A stretch of DNA of 64,000 nucleotides, from the NCBI GenBank assembly GCA_017530365.1, contig JAFXMK010000010.1, positions 89,306 through 153,305 on the forward strand. Reading direction: 5' to 3'. The position numbers were made by a program, and so were the translations under genes. The stretch comes from Bacteroidales bacterium. Lineage in GTDB: Bacteria; Bacteroidota; Bacteroidia; Bacteroidales; F082. The notes under the pieces were generated by a model that did no database searches, was not told where the DNA came from, and worked only from the letters and a program-made list of their open reading frames with translations. The number at the start of each line of letters is the position of its first letter. Position 1 is the first letter of the stretch. Shown here in pieces: positions 1 through 9,300 of the stretch.

Positions 1-1
1 C

Positions 2-613
2 GGCCTTACCTTGGCGGTGGGTGCCACTTATGACCAAAAGATCAATCTTAAAGGGGCCCAGACGGTGTTTGTCCGCACCATCGAGGCTGATGAAACTATC
101 ACCTCTACCTCAACAGAATATCTGATTGACACGATAGCCTATCATAAAGACAAAAATGCCAACTTCACCATGCCTCATGGCTTTGGCTTTGGTGTTTCCT
201 TACAGAAGAACAATCGTTGGATGCTGGGGGCCGATTTCAACTGGACACAGTGGAGCGCCTTTGCCAGAAACGGCATCAACGAAGGTTTGCAAGACGCTTG
301 GAGTGTGGCTGTTGGCGGTGAATTCATACCTTCTTCCACTTCATTGTCAAGCTATTGGACCAGGGTATCCTACCGCTTGGGCGGCTTCTATGAACAGACC
401 TATCTCAATATCAATGGCCAATCTATTAATAAATTAGGTGTGGATTTCGGTATGAGTCTGCCTATCCCGCGTTCGATGTCGAAAGTGGACCTGGGATTGG
501 AGATCGGAAATTGTGGCACGAAATCTGCAAACCTGATCAGAGAAAGTTATGTAAACCTAACCGTCGGCGTCTCCATCTTTGAGCGCTGGTTCATCAAGAG
601 AAAGTATAAATAA
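2..613 (+). CDS. Outer-membrane beta-barrel protein, C-terminal part (5' end outside window)
   Basis: The frame is open from base 2 with no convincing start codon, so the gene begins before the window. The visible 203 residues are rich in alternating aromatic and polar residues and read as beta-strands of an outer-membrane barrel, for example the WMLGADFNWTQW stretch and the YEQTYLNINGQSINKLGVDF stretch. It ends 26 bases before a TPR protein and the lptC operon, an order I know from other Bacteroidales, which suggests a role in envelope biogenesis. It could be a FadL/OMPP1-type barrel, but the N-terminus needed to decide is missing. Confidence 0.7.
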   Translation, partial: GLTLAVGATYDQKINLKGAQTVFVRTIEADETITSTSTEYLIDTIAYHKDKNANFTMPHGFGFGVSLQKNNRWMLGADFNWTQWSAFARNGINEGLQDAWSVAVGGEFIPSSTSLSSYWTRVSYRLGGFYEQTYLNINGQSINKLGVDFGMSLPIPRSMSKVDLGLEIGNCGTKSANLIRESYVNLTVGVSIFERWFIKRKYK

Positions 614-639
614 AGTTAAACCATAAAAAGACAAGAGAG

Positions 640-2097
640 ATGAAAACTAAAAGATTTGCGATCCTGGCTGTTATCTTAGGAATAGCCTTCAGCGTTTCCG
701 CACAGGATGTCATGAACGAACCGAAGTATGGTGCCGACAGCGCTAACTGCGTCACCAAACTCTCGATCTATCGTGAGTACTACAAACAATGGGAAGCTGC
801 CAAGTTCGCTCCCGAGTCAGTCAGCAAAGAAATGATCTCCGCTTGGCGTGAAGTGTTCCTCACCGGCCCGCGTGCCAGCCAATACACCTACACGAACGGC
901 GAGAAGATTCTGGATTACCTCATCCGCCAGAACCCCAAGGACAAGGACGCTTACATCGACACGCTTGCCATGTTGATGGATACGAGAGCCAAGTATTTCC
1001 CGACTGATCCCAAGACAGGCGCTTCTCAAGTTGCCAACATCATGGGTAGAAAAGGACTCCTTATCTATACCTATAATAAGAACCGTTACGAAGAGGCTTA
1101 TAACGTGCTGAAGAATGCCGTCGCCTTGGATGCTTCGCAGCTGCAAGGCGCCTATATCGACGCTTATTTCAAGTCCACCATCGACATGGTGAACAACAAC
1201 AAGGAAGAGAAGATGACCATCATCAACGTCTATCAGGAACTCTCTGAGGTGCTTGACGACAACATCAAGGTCCAGGCCGAAAACATGGCACAGCTGGCTG
1301 AGGCAAAAGCCAATGCCGAAGAGTCGAACGACACCGATGCCATTGCTGGCTTTGACAAACAGATCGAGAAGAACGAGAAGAACATCAACATCTACAAGGG
1401 TGTGAAGAACAACATCGACAACCTCTTCCAGCCTTATGCCTCTTGCGATGATCTGATCAAGGTGTTTACTGCTAAGATGGCTGAAACCCCGGATGATATC
1501 AACTTGCTCAAGCGTATCACCACCATCCTCGACAAGAAGGAATGCACCGATTCGAAGCTCTTCCTCGATGCTAGTAAGAAGCTCTATGAGCTGGAGCCCA
1601 GCCCCGAAGCTGCCTACAACATTGGTATCAAGCTCTTCAAGGATGGAAAGAACGGCGAAGCTGCCAAGTACTTCGAACAAGCTACTTCAGCTACCAACAA
1701 TGACCGTGTCTATAGAGCCTACAGAAACCTGGCCTACTGCTACCTAAACATGGGTGCTTACGGCAAATGCCGCGATGCCGCTCGTCGCGCTGCCGCTGTT
1801 GACCCCACTGCGGGTGAGCCTTACATCCTCATCGGAACGGCTTACGCTTCATCGGCCAACTCCTTCTCCGACAGCAAGTTCGGCGGCAAGGAAGTCTATT
1901 GGGTTGCCGTTGACAAGTTCGCCAAGGCAGCAAGCATCGATCCTTCGGTCGCTGGCCGCGCCAATGGTCTGGCCGCTTCCTACAGACAACACTTCCCGAC
2001 AACCGAGACCATCTTCTTCAACGACTTTGCTGAAGGACAGTCTTACACTGTCGGTGGCTGGATCGGTGAGACCACCACGATCAGAGCCGCTAAATAA
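640..2097 (+). CDS. Secreted tetratricopeptide-repeat protein
   Basis: A 485-residue protein with a signal peptide of about 21 residues ending in VSAQ. The body is helical with TPR-like motifs at roughly residues 75-190 and 290-430; the clearest is AYRNLAYCYLNMGAYGKCRD followed by a second copy beginning AVDPTAGEPYILIG. A lysine and glutamate rich coiled segment near residues 200-260 separates the two blocks. It sits in one transcription unit with the barrel protein before it and lptC after it, so a periplasmic scaffold role in outer-membrane or LPS assembly is a reasonable inference. No catalytic motif is seen. Confidence 0.8.
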   Translation: MKTKRFAILAVILGIAFSVSAQDVMNEPKYGADSANCVTKLSIYREYYKQWEAAKFAPESVSKEMISAWREVFLTGPRASQYTYTNGEKILDYLIRQNPKDKDAYIDTLAMLMDTRAKYFPTDPKTGASQVANIMGRKGLLIYTYNKNRYEEAYNVLKNAVALDASQLQGAYIDAYFKSTIDMVNNNKEEKMTIINVYQELSEVLDDNIKVQAENMAQLAEAKANAEESNDTDAIAGFDKQIEKNEKNINIYKGVKNNIDNLFQPYASCDDLIKVFTAKMAETPDDINLLKRITTILDKKECTDSKLFLDASKKLYELEPSPEAAYNIGIKLFKDGKNGEAAKYFEQATSATNNDRVYRAYRNLAYCYLNMGAYGKCRDAARRAAAVDPTAGEPYILIGTAYASSANSFSDSKFGGKEVYWVAVDKFAKAASIDPSVAGRANGLAASYRQHFPTTETIFFNDFAEGQSYTVGGWIGETTTIRAAK

Positions 2098-2105
2098 CTT
2101 GCACG

Positions 2106-2660
2106 TTGAAGACGACTCGATTTCTAATCTACAACATCACAGCCTTGCTGGCTGTGATGTTGTTTTCGTGTGGTAACCCAACTTCTGTGATCAAGCAGTT
2201 GGCCTCCGATGACACGCTCTCTGGTGTCGTCGCATACGACATCGTGTTTTACCGAAGCGATTCGGGTGTCGTACAGGTGGAGCTGAAAGCCCCCATGATG
2301 GTGCGCGAAGGAAACGATTCCAGCCATTTGGAGTTCCCTCAGGGTTTCCATGCCTCCATCTTCGACCATAATCATCAGGTGACCTCCAACATCAGCGCTG
2401 ACTATGGCCTCAGCCATGACAACCCCAAGATGGTTGAAGCCAGAGGTAATGTTACGGTGGAAAACCATCAAAACGGACAAAGCATGTATTGCGATAAACT
2501 GTTTTGGTATCAAGATACGAAGATGATCTATACACGCTCCAAGGTGAGGATTATCATGCCCGATAAAGACATTACAGGCGACAGCTTGGTTTCTACAGAG
2601 AACTTTGAAGAATATACCATTTACAACGGACGAGCCTCTTTTGAGGTGGATGAAGATTGA
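2106..2660 (+). CDS. lptC: LPS export protein LptC
   Basis: A 184-residue inner-membrane-anchored periplasmic protein of the LptC family, which bridges the LptB2FG extractor and LptA during lipopolysaccharide transport. The N-terminus has one hydrophobic segment ending in MLFSCGN, a possible lipobox. The rest has the family's pattern of beta-strands (VVQVELKAPMMVREG, KMVEARGNVTVENHQNGQ, MIYTRSKVRIIMPDKDITG). The start is a TTG at 2106; the first in-frame ATG is at 2157 and would remove the membrane anchor, so TTG is preferred. It lies 8 bases after the TPR gene and 2 bases before the next gene, clearly one operon. Confidence 0.88.
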   Translation: MKTTRFLIYNITALLAVMLFSCGNPTSVIKQLASDDTLSGVVAYDIVFYRSDSGVVQVELKAPMMVREGNDSSHLEFPQGFHASIFDHNHQVTSNISADYGLSHDNPKMVEARGNVTVENHQNGQSMYCDKLFWYQDTKMIYTRSKVRIIMPDKDITGDSLVSTENFEEYTIYNGRASFEVDED

Positions 2661-2662
2661 CA

Positions 2663-3943
2663 ATGAGCGATTGGATTGTTGTAGCGGTCACCTTGTTTTT
2701 CTCAGCCCTCTGTTCAGGGCTTGAGATTGCATTTAACAGCACCAACCGTCTCCAGCTGGAGGTGGATCTGAAGAAGAACAAGTTCTCGGCAAAAATTGTC
2801 AGCCTTTTCTTCAAGAACCAATCCCGTTTCATCACCTCCTTGCTGATCGGCAACAATATCGCCAACGTCATCTATGGTATTGCCATAGCGCGTTTGTTGA
2901 AACCCGCCGTGCTCTGGATGCTACCCGCATCGCTTGAAGTCGAGTTCTTCATCTTGCTCCTGCAATCCATCATTTCCACCTTACTTGTACTGGTGCTGGC
3001 GGAATTTTTACCCAAGATACTGTTCCGCCTCAACCCCAACGCCATCCTCTCCTTTTTCGCTTTCCCCGCGGTGGTTTGCTATTATCTCCTCTATCCGCTC
3101 ACGCTGATCTATTCAGGTATCGCCAGCCTTATTATCCGGTTGTTCTTCGGCATGAAGATGGACCACCAGGAATACCAGATCAGCACGGTCGATTTTGACG
3201 ATTACATCACCGAATATGCCGATCCCAAAGAAGCTGACGAGGACATTCAGCAAGAGATACAGCTCTTTCAAAATGCCATGGATTTCAGATCGGTCAAGCT
3301 GCGTGAATGTATGGGACCCCGGAATGAAATCGAATCGGTCAAACTTACCGACGACATCCATTTCATCAAGGATCGGTTTGAGGAAACGAAACACTCCAAG
3401 TTGATTGTCTATTCCGAGAACATTGACAACATCATAGGTTACATCCATCTCAACGACGTGGTGGATGCCATCGCCAACGCCAAGAAAGTCACCACGGCTG
3501 ATCTGGTCCGGCCTATCGACTTCTTCCCCGAGACTTATACTGCTGACCGGCTGTTGAAGCATTTTATCCAGAAGCACCAAGGTGTGGCGGTCGTTGTGGA
3601 TGAGTTCGGAGGCACGGCGGGTATTGTGACCATGGAAGATGTCATTGAGGAGATTTTCGGTGAGATTGAGGATGAATACGACGAGGAAGACGAGACGGAA
3701 CAGAAGGTGAAAGAGGATACGTACGTGTTTTCCGCACGACTCGAGATAGACTATCTGAATGAGACTTACAAGCTCGACCTCCCCGTCTCGGATGACTATG
3801 AGACGCTGGCAGGCATGATCCTGCATTATTATGAGAGCATTCCTGAAGTAGGGAAGGAGCTCATCATCGGTGACTATCGGATCAAGGTGCTTAAAGCCAC
3901 CGACATGAAATTGGAAGAGGTTGAATTAAAGCGAGTTCCGTGA
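2663..3943 (+). CDS. CorC/HlyC-type CBS-domain membrane protein (DUF21)
   Basis: About 426 residues. Residues 1-170 carry four hydrophobic segments of the DUF21/CNNM type. A CBS pair follows at about 200-340, including VVVDEFGGTAGIVTMEDVIE, then a C-terminal CorC/HlyC transporter-associated domain. The family is linked to Mg2+/Co2+ homeostasis; Bacteroidota members are also called hemolysin-like or GldE-like. I choose the ATG at 2663, two bases after the lptC stop, rather than the in-frame TTG at 2657 that overlaps lptC. The short acidic linker DEYDEEDETEQ near residue 345 is typical. The gene closes the lptC operon, and a new promoter follows. Confidence 0.85.
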   Translation: MSDWIVVAVTLFFSALCSGLEIAFNSTNRLQLEVDLKKNKFSAKIVSLFFKNQSRFITSLLIGNNIANVIYGIAIARLLKPAVLWMLPASLEVEFFILLLQSIISTLLVLVLAEFLPKILFRLNPNAILSFFAFPAVVCYYLLYPLTLIYSGIASLIIRLFFGMKMDHQEYQISTVDFDDYITEYADPKEADEDIQQEIQLFQNAMDFRSVKLRECMGPRNEIESVKLTDDIHFIKDRFEETKHSKLIVYSENIDNIIGYIHLNDVVDAIANAKKVTTADLVRPIDFFPETYTADRLLKHFIQKHQGVAVVVDEFGGTAGIVTMEDVIEEIFGEIEDEYDEEDETEQKVKEDTYVFSARLEIDYLNETYKLDLPVSDDYETLAGMILHYYESIPEVGKELIIGDYRIKVLKATDMKLEEVELKRVP

Positions 3944-3993
3944 AAAGGAAAATAAAGTTTCACCAATTTTTACGCAGATTGAAATCCTTTTAC

Positions 3994-4001
3994 TAAATTT
4001 G
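3994..4001 (+). promoter_or_regulatory. Bacteroidota -7 element TAAATTTG
   Basis: TAAATTTG fits the TAnnTTTG consensus of the Bacteroidota housekeeping sigma factor and lies 49 bases before the PpiD-like gene. No clear TTTG -33 box is present at the expected distance; only a run of T is found there. Confidence 0.55.
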
Positions 4002-4050
4002 CAGGCTCAAATTTTGAATATTTAATTAATAGTATAGCAATAAAAGCATT

Positions 4051-6171
4051 ATGGCAGCAATTGAGAAAATCAGAAAGCGTTCAGGATTGTTGATCGCAAT
4101 CATCGGTCTTGCTTTGTTGGCATTCGTCCTGCAGGACCTTTTCCAGAGTACGGGAAGACACCGCGAGTACAACGTGGCCGTTATTGACGGAGAGAAGATC
4201 CCTTACAAAGATTTTGAGGATCTGAAGAACAAGAATCTGGAAAACATGAAGAGAAGCGCTGGCAACAGCCTTTCCTCTTCCCAAACCTATAACGTTTACA
4301 ACAGCACCCTTGAGCAGATGATCAAGGAGCATATCATGAACAAGGAATACAGCGCCATCGGCATGAATGTCTCTGCTGACGAGCTCTACGACCAATTCCT
4401 GGGTGAAGAGCCCCATCAGTGGGTCGTTCAGAACTTCTCTGACGCCAATGGCTTTAACAGAGAAGCCCTTGAGAACTATATGCAGAACCTGGATAATGCT
4501 CCTATCGAATACCGCAATCAGTGGCTCGATTTCGAGAACGCCATCAAGGACAACAGATTAGAGACCAAGTTCGACAATCTGGTAAAGGCTTCGTTCTTCA
4601 TGCCTTCCAAGCTTGCTCAGAAGTATTATGAGAACAAGAACGTCAAGGCTACTGCCGATGTCGTCGCTCTGCGTTATGCCACCATCCCGGATTCAACCGT
4701 GGTGGTCACCGATCAGGACAACAAGAAATTCTACGAAGAGAACAAATACAGATTCGAAACCGATGAGACCCGCGGTATTGAATATGTTGTTTTCGACATC
4801 AAGCCTTCCGCACAGGATGATCAGGACGCCCAGAAGTTCGTCAATGAGATGAAAGAAGATTTCGCCAACACGGATAATGTCGCCAGCTTCGTCAATGCCA
4901 ACTCTGATCAGCGTTACGACAGCACTTGGATGGCCAACACCGATGTGCCGGCAGTCATTGAAAGCGTGATCTTCGAAGGCGGTAACCAGCCCGGCTTCGT
5001 CTATGGTCCTTATTTCGATAACGAGGCCTATAACCTGGTCCGCATCGTGGATCTTCAGAACCGTGCCGACTCTCTGAAAGCCAGCCATATCCTCATCGCT
5101 TACCAAGGCGCTCTGCGCAGCGAGGATACCATTACCACCAAGGAAAGAGCTCAGGCCGTTGCCGACAGCTTGGCTGCCGTGCTGAAGAAGAACGTCAAGA
5201 AGACGGAACTCTTCGAAGAGCTTGCCACCAAGTTCTCCACCGACAAAGGTTCTGCTGAAAAAGGCGGTGATCTGGATTGGTTCACCGACGGCATGATGGT
5301 CTATAACTTCAATGAGTTTGTCATGAACAACCCAGTGGGAACCATCGGCGTCGTTGAGACTCCTTTCGGATACCATGTCATCAAAGTGACGGGCAAGACC
5401 GAGATGAAGCCCAAAGCCCGTTTGGCTTTCCTGAAGCATGAACTCACTCCGAGCACCAAGACCTATCAGGACGTGTTCGCTCAAGCCAACAAGTTTGTTA
5501 CCGAGAACCGTACCTATGATCAATTCAATGCTGCCATCGAGGCACAGGGAATGACCAAGCGCAACATGCCGAGAATGACGGCTTCGACCTACCAGATCAC
5601 TGGTATCGACAACCCACGTCAAATCGTCCGTTGGGCATTCGACGACAAGACCAAGGTCGGTGATGTGTCATCTATCTTTGAGCTTGACAATATGTTTGTC
5701 GTGGCCGCTCTGACCGACATGGTTCCTGAAGGCTACGCTCCGATGGAGAAGGTTCTGGACCAGTCCAAGTACCAGATCCTCAACAAGAAGAAGGGTGAGA
5801 TTGCCGTTGAGAAGATGAAGGCCTGTGGTACCGATTACGACCGCATGGTTAAAGAGTTGGGCGCTGAGAGCACATCTGTTTCCGATGTCAATATGGAAGC
5901 CCGTGCATTGGGTAACTTCGGTGTTGAAGCTGACATCATTGGAACCATCCTCGGTATGAAGGAAGGTGAAGTGGTCGGCCCAATCGCCGGTAACACCAGC
6001 GCCTTCGTGATCAAGAACGTCAAGGTCGCTAACGCGCCTGAAAATCCTGACCTCAGCTCCATTTTGAGAGACAGGACCGCTCAGTTCAACAACAAGGTGT
6101 TGAATAACGGCGTTTACAACGCTCTTAGAAACAACGCCAAGATTGAGGACAACAGAGTGGTGTTCTACTAA
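4051..6171 (+). CDS. Periplasmic peptidyl-prolyl isomerase, PpiD/SurA type
   Basis: A 706-residue membrane-anchored foldase. One transmembrane segment at residues 11-30 (SGLLIAIIGLALLAFVLQDL) is followed by a SurA_N-like chaperone region. A parvulin domain lies at about 340-450, recognised by ASHILIAYQG, then KGSAEKGGDLDWFTDG and FGYHVIKVTGK. A second, degenerate rotamase-like region occupies the last 200 residues. PpiD proteins help outer-membrane and secreted proteins fold as they leave the Sec channel. The gene has its own promoter upstream and a strong intrinsic terminator downstream, so it is transcribed alone or as an operon end. Confidence 0.88.
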   Translation: MAAIEKIRKRSGLLIAIIGLALLAFVLQDLFQSTGRHREYNVAVIDGEKIPYKDFEDLKNKNLENMKRSAGNSLSSSQTYNVYNSTLEQMIKEHIMNKEYSAIGMNVSADELYDQFLGEEPHQWVVQNFSDANGFNREALENYMQNLDNAPIEYRNQWLDFENAIKDNRLETKFDNLVKASFFMPSKLAQKYYENKNVKATADVVALRYATIPDSTVVVTDQDNKKFYEENKYRFETDETRGIEYVVFDIKPSAQDDQDAQKFVNEMKEDFANTDNVASFVNANSDQRYDSTWMANTDVPAVIESVIFEGGNQPGFVYGPYFDNEAYNLVRIVDLQNRADSLKASHILIAYQGALRSEDTITTKERAQAVADSLAAVLKKNVKKTELFEELATKFSTDKGSAEKGGDLDWFTDGMMVYNFNEFVMNNPVGTIGVVETPFGYHVIKVTGKTEMKPKARLAFLKHELTPSTKTYQDVFAQANKFVTENRTYDQFNAAIEAQGMTKRNMPRMTASTYQITGIDNPRQIVRWAFDDKTKVGDVSSIFELDNMFVVAALTDMVPEGYAPMEKVLDQSKYQILNKKKGEIAVEKMKACGTDYDRMVKELGAESTSVSDVNMEARALGNFGVEADIIGTILGMKEGEVVGPIAGNTSAFVIKNVKVANAPENPDLSSILRDRTAQFNNKVLNNGVYNALRNNAKIEDNRVVFY

Positions 6172-6207
6172 GAGAAGACAGAAGGAAGAATTAGACTCCT
6201 TATTTGG

Positions 6208-6243
6208 AAAGAGCTCGGTGTTGGACCGGGCTCTTTTTTTTGT
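6208..6243 (+). terminator. Intrinsic terminator after the PpiD-like gene
   Basis: AAAGAGCTCGG and CCGGGCTCTTT form an 11-pair stem with one G-T wobble around a 7-base loop, followed directly by a run of T. Confidence 0.85.
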
Positions 6244-6293
6244 CTTTTGGATGTTATGAAAATCGGGTTGATTATTACATTTATGCATTAAAA

Positions 6294-6325
6294 TTTGCAT
6301 AATTTGAAAATTTAGACTAATTTTG
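6294..6325 (+). promoter_or_regulatory. Complete Bacteroidota promoter (-33 TTTG, -7 TAATTTTG)
   Basis: TTTG at 6294-6297, 20 bases, then TAATTTTG at 6318-6325. This is close to the TTTG-N19-TAnnTTTG consensus. It lies 40 bases before the giant beta-helix gene. Confidence 0.7.
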
Positions 6326-6365
6326 CCGCCAATATTCGGGTAAAACAAACCTTTATACGGCAAAA

Positions 6366-9300
6366 ATGAAAACCATTTACAAACACTTACTTATCACATT
6401 CCTGTTTCTTGGGAATGTGTGTTTTTTACAAGCACAAACAACCGGGAATTTCACGACGCTGCAAAACTTGATCTCAGGAACGGCAGCCAATGGGACCCTG
6501 ACACTCACTAGGGATTATGTGGCCACCGCGGGCGAGAGGCGGCTAACCATCTCGAAAAACATCACCATCGACCTGAACGGCCACATCGTGAACCGGAGCT
6601 TAACGGATAGTATTCCCGATGGCAACGTGATTTTTGTCAACTCAAACGTTACCTTGACCATAAAAGACAGCAGACCCACGGCTACCCATTCGCCAGCTGT
6701 GACTTTCACCAACCCTCTTACCCAAGTAGAGGAGAGCATTGTTGGCGGCATCATCATGGGTGGTTATACTAAAGGGAACGGTGGCGGTATTGAGGTGGAA
6801 TCCCAAGGGCGATTGACCATGAACGGCGGAACCATCGCGAACAACAATTTAACAGGCTCCTATGGTGGAGGAATTTATTGTAAAGCCAACTGTACTTTAA
6901 AAATCAATGAAGGCAGGATTATCAACAACAGATTTATTAAAAAAGAAACTGATAGTGGCGGTAGTGGGGGTGGTATATATATAACAGGTGTAAGCGATGT
7001 GAGTATTACCAACAGTGAGATCTCATACAATTGGGCTATAGACGGAGGCGCTATTAATTTTTTCCATGGGTCAGGCAAACTTGAACTCATCGGGAACCAG
7101 ATTGTAGGAAATACAGGAAGAAGTACTTCTGGGGGTATCAACGTGGATGTATTAGGTGGCAACCTTGCCTTTACGTTGAAAAATTGTAACATCCAAGGTA
7201 ATGAGTCTGCCAACTGGGCCGGTGGCATTAGAATTATGAATGGCAACAATAGAATGACTTCTGAAATCAGTGGCAACAAGATACACGACAACAAATCCCT
7301 TAACGGTGGCGGAATCTACATGGCAGGTACAACGTTGGAATTGCGCAGCGACTCCATTTTCAATAATTCGGCCATATACGGTGGTGGGGGAATAAGCGTA
7401 GGAGGGGGCAATTCCATCTTAACCCTGAAAGAAGGTTTGGTAATAATGAATAACACGACTGATAATTTAGGAGGTGGAGTATTTTGTGCTCGGACTGTAA
7501 ATGCAACCGTCATTTTGGATGGGGCGACCATTGCAAACAACACCGCAAAAAATTATGGTGGTGGCGTTTATATCCACAATAAAGGCACTTTCACCATGAA
7601 AAGCGGATCCATTACGAACAATACGGCATCATACGGCGGTGGCGTATATATGGACAGAAATAGTATTATCTCAATCGAAGATGGATCCATTACGAACAAT
7701 ACGGCATCATACGGCGGTGGCGTGAGTGTCGGCTATACGCATAATGCGAATTATAATTCGACAATGACCATGACAGGCGGCACCATCGCCAACAATTCGG
7801 CCTCTTGGGGTGGCGGCGTGCATAACTGCAGCGCCCTTAACGTATCTGGCGGTACCATTGCCGACAATTCAGCCCAATACGGAGGCGGAGTGGCTAACAT
7901 GAGCGGACATACCTTCAACTTTGAGGGAGGCTCCATCCTACGCAACGAAGCAGTGCGGCAAGGAGGAGGCATAATGAACCAAGGCACCGTCAATTTCAGT
8001 AACGGAACGATTTCTTACAACCAAACGGCTGGCACAGACTTAAATTCTGGTGGTGGAGGCGTGTACAACCATGGGACCTTCTTCATGGAAAACGGCACAA
8101 TCTCAAACAACACCAGCGCAAGATTTGGTGGTGGGGTACATAACCATGTGACTTTTGAATTGAAAAACGGCTTGATTTCTGACAATACCGCCAAGGAATG
8201 TGGAGGTGGAGTTTACAACAGCAACAACGGAACCTTCACCATGGAAAACGGAACGATTTCCGGAAACTCAACGACGAGTAATAACACTAAACACAATGGT
8301 GGCGGCGTGTACAACGACAAAACCTTCACCCTCATTGGCGGTACAATAACCGAGAATACCTCCACCAGTTATGGAGGTGGGGTAAGTAACGCACGCGATT
8401 TTGTCATGCAAGGCGGAACGATTTCTTCAAACAGCTCACAGCTCGGCGGTGGAGTGTACAACTACTATATTCAGAATAACAATTCAGGTACAGGGACTGC
8501 GGTTTTCACCATGACGGCTGGACAAATCATTAACAACACGGCAAGCTCAGGCCAATCCAATGGCATATATCAGAGTGGCATCTTCAACCTGTCGGGAGCA
8601 CCTGAATTTACGGACCACGATGACATCTACCTTTATTCCAACAAAACAAAGGACGACAGCAACGGAATCAACCGAGTCATCACCAAGGCTGGCGACATCA
8701 ACCTCCCAGCCGGTTATCTCCATATTGTCCTCGGAAATGCACAAACGAACCTATACCACGGCCGCAACATCTTGGAGACTGGAGGCGGCACCGTCGTGGA
8801 AAGCGACAGGGTGCTGTTCACCATCGACAATTTCGACCAATGCAAATCGAAGTTCCTGTGGGACCGCTACCTAGCCAACGACCCCACCACGAGTGCACCC
8901 GTCGTCGAGCTGTTCAGCCCCACTTGGGTCGGCATCGTCACGCAACAGCCTACTGGCTTCAACCTCAACAACATCGACTCGAAGGAAGACCTGGCCTGGC
9001 TGATCTCATACGTGAACGGCTACAATGGCCAAACAGCGCATCCCAATGCCACAGCGGTTCTAACGGCCGATGTCGATATGGGAGAATATGAGTGGGTTCC
9101 CATCGGCACGGGATCGAGGCCTTTCGGCGGCACGTTCAACGGCCAAGGCAACACCATCAGCAACTTGCGCAACACCACCGAATACGTCAACCCTGGCATG
9201 TTCGGCAAGGTGAGTGGCACGGTGACGAACACCTTCGTGGCGAGCAGCAGCTTCGTCACCCGACCCGATGAGGAAGGCTACTACGGCATCATCGCCGACA

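Noticed and set aside
817-1680. Long minus-strand open frame inside the TPR gene (287 codons); similar long antisense frames lie at 4693-5622, 9423-10388 and 17071-18024
   Set aside because: All lie fully antisense to well-supported genes, have no family pattern and reflect codon bias of the sense strand.
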